Source: Mytilus galloprovincialis
Taxonomy: Eukaryota; Mollusca; Bivalvia; Mytilida; Mytilidae
NCBI RefSeq assembly: GCF_965363235.1
Contig: NC_134839.1
Span: 74,983,410-75,047,409, forward strand
DNA: 64,000 nt
Reading direction: 5' to 3'
The notes below the pieces were generated by a model. It made no database searches. It was given only the letters and a program-made list of their open reading frames with translations, and had not been told where the DNA came from. Position numbers and translations under genes: made by a program. Each line of letters begins with the position of its first letter. The first letter of the stretch is position 1. Positions 10,331 through 19,671 of this stretch are shown here, piece after piece.

Positions 10331-10493
10331 TAAATCGTCAGCTACTGTTATTTCTTAATGTTATAATTTTCTCAAGTGAAATTAATGAATATTTCTGAAA
10401 CGCAAACCAACACACAAAGACCACTAGCTGCTTTTTCCTATTATTTTGCACATTTATAAACCTTTTATAGAAAATCTAGAATCATTTACAGTT

Positions 10494-11092
10494 TTAGTGG
10501 TGTGTTGTGTTTTTATTCTTTGTTACACAAACCCCCATTTGTTGAAAAGGACCATTGATACAGTCAACTAATACTAACAACGACATTGTTATACTGATAA
10601 CTAAAACTCCAACGATGCCAATGTTTCTACTTGAACTTCGGCGATCTTCTGCAGACTTCTTAGAATTTTTATAAGTTGATGTTTGCGTTTTGTCTATATA
10701 CAAATCTTTTGTTGCTATAGCAATTAATTCCTCCTTGGTCTTGTTTACAACACTAACATATTCGCAAGGACAAACACATTCAGAATTACTTGTGTCTGTG
10801 GAAACTTGGGTCCAAGTGTCTGTCGTTGTTGTTTTAGACGAAAATGATTCAACGGATGTCCATTTAGCCGATGTCAAAACTGAAGATCGCAGTGAGGAAT
10901 ATGCTGAATTACCCTGATCTGTATGAGATGGTTTGACTGAGGACAAATCCGTTTGTGTTGAACGCATCAGATTTGTTGTAGTGTCAGCAAGTGATGTCCG
11001 ATGAGACGACAAATCCATTTTCGTCGAGTGCTTTAAATCTGTGGTAGTGTCAGTAAATGATGTCAGAGGAGACGAAGATGTCGTTATTTTTT
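10494..11092 (-). CDS. WSC gene exon 4: Ser/Thr-rich stalk, CxCxC motif, transmembrane helix, stop
   Basis: Acceptor TTTCATTTCAAG precedes 11092. The exon opens with AA, completing the GAA codon begun by the last G of exon 3. Open to TAA at 10496-10494. Encodes EKITTSSSPLTSF..., a repeat of DTTT-L--ST--DLSS units, CVCPCEYV, then IGIVGVLVISITMSLLVLVD as membrane span. Confidence 0.85.
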
Positions 11093-14000
11093 CTTGAAAT
11101 GAAAAAAAAAACAATACAAAACGAAATGATTAAGATATTTTCAAATCAACTGTAAATGATATTTAACTAAAAGAAATGTTGAGCGTCATTTTTGCATTCC
11201 TATTTATATATCTATTCTATATAATTTTCTTTCTTTCAATTCACATTTCAGTTTTTTCTTTACATCATTTTACCTTCTATATATATTCATTTCAACAAGT
11301 AGCTCCTTTGCGTCTTTAAGTAACCCGTACTCCTTGTCTTTTATTTTGGTTATTAATTCTGTGTGTCTTTTCATTAAAAAAAAATCTATATGGTCATAGT
11401 TTTGTCTGTTAATTTCAAACTTATGATTGATGATTGTCACCTTGGTATTGTTTCTATAAATAAAACTCGTTTTTTTTTGTCCAAGTGTATATAAAGGCAA
11501 CAGTAGTATATCGTTGTTCGAGAGTCATAAATCGATTGAGAGAAAACACATCCAGGTTACAAACTAAAACTCAGGTAAACACATCAACAATAAGAGAAAA
11601 ATAACTAAACAGCAGAAACACTGAAGTGCAACAAAAAACCAAAACGATAATGCAACACACATAGAAACGAACTATAAGATAACAACTGCCATTTTCCTGA
11701 CTTGGTACAGGACATTTTAAGAAAAAAATATTTTTGTCTTAAAGCGGGAAAATTTGGTTTAGTATAATAAAAGCTTTCATGTGCTACCCATAAGACTGTA
11801 CTCGCAAACAATTCGCATGTTTTAATATGCATATTTATGTTTTTTTCAGTCGCTTCTTCGACTGACAACTGGTATTCCTATGGGAAACAAAAATGTCTTT
11901 CCACTTGTTGGCTTTATTTATGCCTGTGTTTTAAGAGGCAGACTTTACATAAATACTGCAGAAGATAAATGGAAAAAACTGCACTTTCCACTATAAAAAC
12001 TTTATATTTTTACTAAATAATTCAACAACTTTGACTATTCTATTCAAAAGAACTTGAAATAAAGGAAACCACCTTTACAAAATACAGAATGACACATATA
12101 TAAATAAGTCTTTCTAATATCTTGACTTGTAACTAGAAATTGATAATGGGGTCAGTTGATAACTATGGAGTATTTGTATTATTGATATATTCGAATTGTT
12201 GCAACAACAAACCTGTTCAATTTCGATCGATTCTGACATAACCGAAAGCGGATTTTGTACTTGCTTAAGCCACACGACGAATGCCACATGCGAAGCAGAA
12301 AATGCGTACCCTTCCAGAGCACCTTGACTCACATCCGGTTTAATTATAGTTTAATTGTGTTGCTCAATCTTTAGTTTTTTATATAATGATTTCTTATTTC
12401 TGTTTACTTCTTCATCGCTTTTATATTAATTAAATAATTTCTTATTTGGTATTTTTTTCTGTATCGATAAACTGTGTTTTGTCAAGTAGATGTTTCATAT
12501 TTATTGTTTTGATTTAAGTTCAATGCAGTAGAAAATAAAATCTGACCTCAATAGATGTACGTACATTTGAAACGTTATTTTTTTATATTAATAGTAAAAA
12601 GCCTTATCGGAGTTTTGTTTCATACAAAACAAAAACATATGTAGTATCTTTTTGTGAAGTGTTATATTACAGGATAAACTCAATATCATATATAACATTC
12701 GTGGTTTGGTCTCTATATTACGATTGGATTTCTTCTGTCAATATACTTGGCCGGTATCGACTAGCTTATTATCGATTAAAATTATCATTATAATTCTGAT
12801 GTGATATTGACATACCGAAAAAGATCTCATAGACAGATAGTCGATAAATTCCTCCACACATCTGTGTTTCGTTACCATGGCAAGGCATATCACAGTCGGT
12901 TTCGTTAGCTTTCGTCATCTTATCACCTTTAACACCACAGTAACAGTCCATGCCTTCCTGAAAATGTGTGTATTCCTTTGTATATATCTCTTAAATATTT
13001 TTCAACATATATTATCTAATAATTATAAAAACGATATTATAAATAAGAAAACTCCCCCTAAAGTTTAAATGACCTGGGTTTAAACAATATAATAGGTAAT
13101 CAGTTGGCCTTCGTCAATGAGACAAACTAGTTTCCTAAACTCAACTAACGAAGGGCCTCACATGAAACATGTTGAAACTATACTAACGAAAATACGAACG
13201 ACCTAGTTTGTAACAATTCAATTTACTAAAACAAAAATGGCAGACAGAACCAGCGACAACCACTGACTAAGGACAGGCACACAAAGAATGTTGGTTGGTT
13301 AAACATGTTTGAGAGCATTGAACGTTCTACCTAAACTGGAACAGTAGTGAATCACAAACTGCAAATGATTTAACTCACTAGATCGTTACGAAGTATACAA
13401 ATAATTATCATTAAAACAATAGACACAAAGCACAGACATAAGAGCACTGACAGTTACTGAAAGTTAGTTCAAAGCCAATTACACCTGAACAATAAATCAG
13501 TGTTCTCCAAGACTGATATTTTATTTTACATCACCATGTCTGTACGCTTAAAAAATCGAGTGTTTACAGACCGCATGATTAGTGTTTACTCCTCATTAAA
13601 GCATTTGCTGTAACTTTGAAATGAATGATAGCAATAAAAGTTTGTTGTTTTGCTTTGTATTAACATGTCTAATATGTATAATAATGTGTCTTGAAAAAAA
13701 TACACAAATATAATAATCAGTCACATATATGAAGAATTTAAAAGTAAGCATTTTATTTTTCCAGTTTGCTAAATAACGCATATTTTTTAATGATTTTTCT
13801 TATTTTTAAATATACGTCCTGCTATTTGTTTACTTAAGAACTTGAAGCAAGAAATATCGATGGAAGCCTCATTCTCAGGAAATTAAAACAAGAATATAAC
13901 TTGAACAAGAGGCTGTCACAATGACTGCAAACCGGATTTATAACCATTTAGTTGTGTCCTTGCAATAGCAAAAGAACCATAACTGATGAACGGTGAAAGT

Positions 14001-16674
14001 GAAAATCGTCAATATCAAATTTGACCTCCATTTTGTCTTCAGTATCAACATATTAAAAAATTGAAAAGCTTAGGTTGAATGGTTTATGAGTAAATATAAC
14101 AACATGAATGGAAACGCCATTTTTTTTTTATCTTTCAAGAACCATAACTCCTGAACGGTAGAAGTCAAAATCCACATTATTGAACTTGACCTTCATTTTG
14201 TCATCAGTAACAACATATTAACATTTGGGAAGCTTTGGTTGAACAGTTCATGAGTAAATGCACGGAAACGACTGGAAACGCCATTTTTCAATCTTTCAAG
14301 AACCATAACTCCTGAACGGTAAAAGTCAAAATCTTCATTATTGAACTTGACCTCTATTTTGTCATCAGTAACAACATATTAAAATTTGGGAAGCTTTGGT
14401 TGAACAGTTCATGCGTAAATACACGGACACAACTGGAAACGCCTTTTTTCAATCTTTCAAGGACCATAACTCCTTAACGGTAAAAGTCAAAATCGTCATT
14501 TCTAAACTTGACCTTCATTTTGTTGTCAGTAACAACATATTAAAATTTGAAAAGCTTTGGCTGAACGGTTCATGAGTAATTGCATGGACAACATTTGGTT
14601 GCCGCCCGCCCGACCGCCCAACCGCCGTACATCCACAAATCAATAACCGACATTTATGTCACAAAAAATCCGGTTAATAAAACGGTAATTATATTTTTTT
14701 TAGAAATGATATATTTCTATGATTCCGTTTTAACTTTTTTTTCTTATATTTGCTATCTTTCAGTCATAGAAAAAGTTTGGTGTCATATTGTCATGCCTTG
14801 TATTGCTCTTAACTAATAAAATGTAAATATACAAGTAATATCATTAATGTAGAATTTAAGTAAAAAGAGAGAACAGACTACTGAAATTCTGAAAAATGAA
14901 AATGATTTGTTTAATTATTTTCCCTCCTATTCAGATATTTCAAAATGTCTTCTTGTATCCCCCATTTTTGTCTATAACTCATATGGATATTATTTTATTC
15001 GTATTAACTTCTATATCCAAAGTATATTTATGCTGACGATCTGTTAATGGATAATTAATCATGTGGATAATCAACAATTACATTTGATTATGACATGGTA
15101 TCAAACATGGTATCAGATATGGTCGTCACATGCACCCAATTATCAATGGATTCATAAGGAACTGTTACTCTCACCTACGTCGTTCAATCATTGATAGGTA
15201 GTTGTCTCATTGACAATTATATCATATATCAATTGTGAAATTCAAGTGTCTGGACCTTGAACTTTTATATAAAGGGTTTATAATTACCTCAGTTCCTGCA
15301 TAAGTGTAAACCGTAAACGCTGCACAGTGATCTACACAAGCGTCATTGCTTATGTTATTGGATGACCAACGATTGTAAGGAAATACTCTATATTGGCCAT
15401 CTTCAATGCAAGCCACATATTTTGACGTATATACTTAAAATTAAAAGAGAAACTATATTAAGTTTACTACAACATCTACAATTAGTGATATGTGTATTTT
15501 TAATATTTTTGTATAATGACTATGAGAGGCAATGGTTATTTACTTCAAGGTATTCAGATTTAATATGTCAGTTTTGAATATACAAATGAAAACAAAAAGA
15601 TTGACAAGAGGGCATGAATCCCAAACGGATTTAGACTTGGTGTGTATACATGGTGAGTATCTCTTGCTGAACATTAGTGTTTACAGATATGTACTGACAA
15701 TCAATGTCTTTGCAATATATAACAACATTATGTTCACTCAATTAATCTGGGTTTTTTTTAATTCAAAATTTAAAATGATATGCAAATTAAGTAAATCGCT
15801 TAATGATAAACACTTGTGTTTTTTTTCGTATATCGAATTATATGAGAACGATACAATTTTTATGTTGTCACGATATACAGCTGTAAACTACGTAAAATGG
15901 AAGGTTCAATTGTCATCTCAGTCGTGTCTGTGTCCTCATAACTTAAGGGCATACAGTACAGTGTTGATAACTTTGAGAATTTTTACGAAAGTTTGCAAAG
16001 TATAAACTACCATTTTCATAGTCAACTTAAATATATGACATAAATATATACCTTCATGTGCTACTTTTCGAGATTCATGGGATCTAAAGTTTACACATTT
16101 ACAGGAAATTTCGGATACTTCAGTCTTGAATTCTTGGATTTCCGTCTATCCTTTTGAAAGACATACCCAACTTTCGTGTTTAAAAAGATAAACGAAAGGG
16201 GACTTTTGTTAAAACATCATCTCTACATAAGTGTGCTTTGGATTTGTGTTACAATTCTTTAGAAATATTTCATTTTTATCATTGGCAAAAAACATTGGCG
16301 CAAATAATCTTAAAGTATAAGCAAGCTAAATGTAATTTTTTTTAATAGGGGCCCATCGACTCGTTTAGTCGAAATGCATTTGTACCGACGTCGCGAAAAA
16401 TATCATGTAACTGTTTCGTTTGTCCTTAAATATCGTAAAAATTGAAAGTGCAAACAACATGAATCATTATATGTAGATATTTGTTGTTTGTTAGATATCT
16501 CTTCTGGATGTAGAAATGCATTTAATCTTTAAATTAAATAATTGAAAATAATATACATTTCTTGTTAAGAGTAACAGATTCGTTTAAATACTTACTAAAT
16601 GTTTCTGCATATGTGTCTGCATTATAAATGTCAAATCTAAGTGAAAGAATTAAAAATCCTACAACAAATATCAT
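10494..16674 (-). CDS. WSC-domain single-pass membrane protein, four exons (321 aa model)
   Basis: Model from phase-matched exons on the minus strand: 16674-16596, 15433-15288, 12957-12816, 11092-10494 (966 nt including stop). Residues 1-~20 are a signal peptide (MIFVVGFLILSL...). Residues ~32-120 form a WSC domain with eight cysteines (YVACIEDG; NDACVDHC; DCYCG; TDCDMPCHGNETQMCGG; ending RLSVYE). A Ser/Thr-rich stalk with two ~21-residue repeats follows. Next come CVCPCEYV (~228-235), a basic linker, a membrane helix (~280-301) and a short tail. WSC domains are putative carbohydrate-binding modules found in fungal wall sensors, polycystin and Kremen, so a surface carbohydrate sensor or adhesion role is plausible but inferred. 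Introns contain repeats. Alternative exons between 12816 and 11092 cannot be excluded. Confidence 0.85.
11493..11720 (+). repeat. Interspersed repeat family B, inside intron 3 of the WSC gene
   Basis: Begins TAAAGGCAACAGTAGTATAT, continues with an AGTCATAAATCGATTGAGAG block and ends near TGACTTGGTACAGGACATTTT. Related copies lie at 23505-23660, 27155-27375, 33080-33480 and 50809-50960 (plus) and 46740-46935 (minus). Confidence 0.8.
12816..12957 (-). CDS. WSC gene exon 3: C-terminal half of WSC domain
   Basis: Acceptor ...CATTTTCAG before 12957 and donor G|GTATGT at 12816/12815. Phase 0 in, phase 1 out. Encodes EGMDCYCGVKGDKM... with TDCDMPCHGNETQMCGG, the diagnostic cysteine cluster of WSC domains. 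Confidence 0.9.
13974..14600 (+). repeat. Four tandem ~161-165-bp units in WSC intron 2
   Basis: Units start with GAACCATAACTCCTGAACGG (or a variant) at 13974, 14139, 14300 and 14461. Each carries a TTGACCTTCATTTTGTCATC block, AGTAACAACATATTA and a GAACAGTTCATGAGTAAAT block. Later units are more alike than the first. Preceded by ACAAGAGGCTGTCACAATGA at 13907. Confidence 0.92.
15288..15433 (-). CDS. WSC gene exon 2: N-terminal half of WSC domain
   Basis: Acceptor AATTTTAAG before 15433, donor GAG|GTAATT at 15288/15287. Enters in phase 1 (TA completing ATA) and leaves in phase 0. Encodes YVACIEDGQYRVFPYN... and NDACVDHCAAF. Confidence 0.88.
16596..16674 (-). CDS. WSC gene exon 1: start codon and signal peptide
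   Basis: ATG at 16674-16672, then 26 codons, then one base before a consensus donor A|GTAAGT (16596/16595). The hydrophobic run MIFVVGFLILSL is a good signal peptide, and the phase (1) matches exon 2 exactly. Splice sites were judged by eye. Confidence 0.8.
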
Positions 16675-16875
16675 TTTACAAACGCAGTTACTAAAGCAAA
16701 ATAAATTGATATCGTTGAAAATTTTACTTTATAGAAAATTGTCCATTAATATGATAATTGATTAAGTTAAATATTCGTGAGCCACTATTATTTCAGTGGT
16801 GCATTTAACAATGCTAAAACATTAGCAACATTGCTTTTGATTGAACGCTGATATTAAATCTATTACGCGATACTC

Positions 16876-16888
16876 TTTTTATATATTA
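16876..16888 (-). promoter_or_regulatory. Possible TATA box of the WSC gene
   Basis: Minus strand TAATATATAAAAA lies about 200 bp upstream of the start codon, giving a plausible 5' UTR of roughly 170 nt. In AT-rich DNA such matches are frequent, so this is weak. Confidence 0.35.
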
Positions 16889-17339
16889 AAAAATGGTATG
16901 TGTCATCTTCCACTTAAAACTTTCATTAACTTTAAGTATTTCATTGTTAGGGTTTTTATGAGTGTTTTTGAAAAGTTTAGATTCGAATGATGTTTTCAGA
17001 TGTATCCAGCGGAACTTTTGTATCACGATTAATGGGGCAGATGGTTTTATTCTCTTATTGAAAAATGATTCTAGGCATGAACTGGAATTTCTAGCGCGTT
17101 AACCACAGACTACATCTGTAGATAATAAACGTCTCTCAAGACTAATTTTATTTTTCAAATACCAGAGTTGTTCAATGTAGTCCGATATTCTGAGTCCTAT
17201 TCTATATTGTGGCATTTTGAATTGATTAGAATTGAATTGAATTGTGGGTCATGCGTACATCTCTTCCAAATGTCAGGCTTATATTTATTCTAAATCGTTC
17301 CAATTAAAAATAAAAGAAGTAAAGAAACTACATGTGTCA

Positions 17340-17690
17340 AAACGACACGAATGGCCCCGTCTCAAAAAGGTGAACAACTGCAAGGGAGTCGTAAACCTTA
17401 ATTTTAACAAAAATCAGCGGAGCGGAACCTTACTTATACTTGATCCATAACTCATCATGGTTAACTCACATACCAAAAATCAGCCCAATATCTGAAGGCG
17501 TTTAGAAAAAAAGTTTGTAAAACTGTGATCTTCAATAATTCATCGAAGTCCAAAGCCCGTAATTTCCGCAAAAAATTAGCAGAGCGGAACGAAACTTAAA
17601 CTTCATCTATAACTCATCATGGTTAACTCACATACCAAATTTCAACCCAATATCTGAAGGCGTTTAGAAAAAAGTCCGTATAATGGTTTG
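17340..17690 (+). repeat. Two direct copies of a ~180-bp repeat
   Basis: The block ATAACTCATCATGGTTAACT, then CACATACCAAA and CAATATCTGAAGGCGTTTAG, occurs at about 17447-17505 and again at 17611-17670. Each copy is preceded by a GCGGAGCGGAAC/GCAGAGCGGAAC stretch. Confidence 0.85.
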
Positions 17691-17697
17691 TTGCGGC

Positions 17698-17777
17698 ATG
17701 ACGGAATGACGGTATTACGGAATTACGGAATGACGAAATTACGGAATGACGGAATGACGGAATTACGGAATGACGGA
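17698..17777 (+). repeat. Octamer minisatellite ACGGAAT(G/T), about nine units
   Basis: Consecutive 8-bp units ACGGAATG, ACGGTATT, ACGGAATT, ACGGAATG, ACGAAATT and so on, with the last base alternating irregularly between G and T. It directly follows the 180-bp direct repeat. Confidence 0.92.
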
Positions 17778-18049
17778 CAAGGGTACAACTATATGACACC
17801 GACAACTTCGTTGCAGGGTCATAAAAAGTTCTAAAAGATGGAAGAACGAAATGTTAAGAATCAATTTTAGTGTAGGATTGTTGTAAAGTTTTCAAGGACA
17901 GAAATGTCAAAATCATGTGCTAAAGTGGTTCAATACTGGTTTAGATAAAATTATGGCAACCGTAGTTTACCGGTGTTCAAATGACGTAAATCGATAAGAA
18001 GAGACATATCAAGGTTATAAACAGCAACTTAAGGAATCTGATGAACTTC

Positions 18050-18345
18050 AAGTGGAGCGCGACAACTGTTCTATGAGGGGTTCTTCTGTCGGAAGCTGCT
18101 CTAAAGGTGACTGAATAACTTTACTATAGTAGTTCTACTGCCTGAAGCTGCTCTAAAGCAGACAGGTGAATGGTCTAAAGTGGTTTTTCTGTCCGAAGAT
18201 GCTCTAAAGGTGACAGTCGAACTGTTCTTGAGGGATTCTTTTGTCAGAAGCTGCTCTAAAGGTGACAGGCGAACTGTTCTAAAGTGGTTCTTCTGTCAGA
18301 AGCTGCACTAAAGGTGGCATAAGAACGGTCTAGAGTGTTTTACTC
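18050..18345 (+). repeat. Five tandem ~52-bp units
   Basis: GAAGCTGCTCTAAAGGTGAC (or a variant) recurs at 18092, 18144, 18195, 18247 and 18299, spacing 51-52 bp, each followed by a GAACTGTTCTAAAGTGGTTC-like half and TTCTGTC. No reading frame is conserved across it. Confidence 0.92.
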
Positions 18346-18984
18346 TATTACAATATTAAATCCATAACCATGTTACAAATATATGGTTGGTTCTGAATGA
18401 CTTTGTGTTATAACATCAAATGAAAGACAGCATCAATATTCTTTTTTATGTAAATATTTTCTACCATTAGAACTTTCTATTTGTAAAATGCTTAATTCAT
18501 CTTCTTTAAACATAAATTCAAATAATGGTGTTCGGCCGGATGTCAAACTTATTAGAGTTTTACGAATCATTGATTGTAATAATAGTAAATCATTTTTTTT
18601 TCAAATGAATCAATAAAATAACAATAGCATCTTTTTTCTACATCATTTCGATAATTTTGTGAACAAACAGTAAATGACTTCGATGCTTTAAAATTTCCGA
18701 ATGAGACAATCGTTATGTAGTTTTGATAATATGATCTTTACGGCAATAAAACAGCAAATAAATTACCCGACCGACTCGTCAAAGATTTTGTGAAGAAATG
18801 TGCGTAGGCAGTTATGGAAGATCTAATTGTGTTTAACTTCACACGTTACAGTAGTTTTGTTTAAATATTAAACTTATATATTGATTTAAGATAACAAAAT
18901 TTGGCGATTAAGGGGTTCCTGAAGCCAAAAAAAAAAAAAAACCCAAAAACAACATTCTGTACTTGCATGACTTTTGCTTATTGT

Positions 18985-19170
18985 TCTATAATAATGATAG
19001 TTTAGCAAAAAAAAAAGGTACTTTCGGGTCCTTTTATAGCTGATCATACGGTATGGACATTGCTCATTGTTGAAGACCATACGTTGACCTATAGTTGTTA
19101 ATTTCTGTGTCATCTGGACTCTTGTGAAGAGTTGTCACATTAGCCATCATACCACATGTTCTTTTTTATG
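18985..19170 (-). repeat. Interspersed repeat family A (minus orientation)
   Basis: Plus strand reads CCTTTTATAGCTGATCATAC, then TTGAAGACCATACGTTGACC, then GAGTTGTCACATTAGCCATC, the mirror of the copies at 8490 and 30395. Confidence 0.7.
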
Positions 19171-19622
19171 TATACATATATAGTTTTTAACGATTTACTA
19201 GTAAACGGAAGTTGTAGCTTCTAGACAAAATGAATTGACATATAAATAAAACTTATTAAGGCCTGAATCAATTGATAAGATATTTGGTGTAAAGTCATAT
19301 AAAATATTTCGAGGTTATAAGTGTGACTTTTGATCCAGATGAAAAAATTCTTTAAAAATACAAGGTTTGTTTACTTTGTTTTGTTTTTTTTTAAAACAAA
19401 CATCTTTAAGCATCAGAAAAAGGCGTTAAGCGTAACGCTATTTTAAAAGGAAAAAGATTATATAATAACAAAGATCTTTCCAATTATTAATGATGGTAGA
19501 GACATGTTTGCCTAATCTTAAGAGATTCATAATTCTCGTTCATGGACAATGTTAAGGTCTTGATTTTCTTATCTTTCATATCTTTGATGTCTCCAACACA
19601 GATATAAATATAAAAGTTACCA

Positions 19623-19671
19623 ATGGAGTATAAAGCATTACTGATTTTCTGTTTTATTCTTTTATACAGAG
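19623..19671 (+). CDS. C-type lectin exon 1: signal peptide
   Basis: ATG at 19623, 16 codons, then one G before donor GTATGC. Phase 1 matches exon 2, giving GAT across the junction. Confidence 0.75.

Noticed and set aside
11270..11500. 76-residue charged minus-strand ORF just upstream of WSC exon 4
   Set aside because: It ends at a donor-like AG|GTAAAA, but its phase (2) does not fit exon 4 (phase 1) and it overlaps a repeat boundary. An alternative exon is possible but unsupported.
12114..12332. 72-residue minus-strand ORF between WSC exons 3 and 4, followed by a GTTTGT donor-like site
   Set aside because: No acceptable acceptor in matching phase and no recognisable domain.
17623..17805. 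Serine/arginine-rich minus ORF (SVIPSFRHS repeats)
   Set aside because: Translation of the ACGGAAT octamer array.
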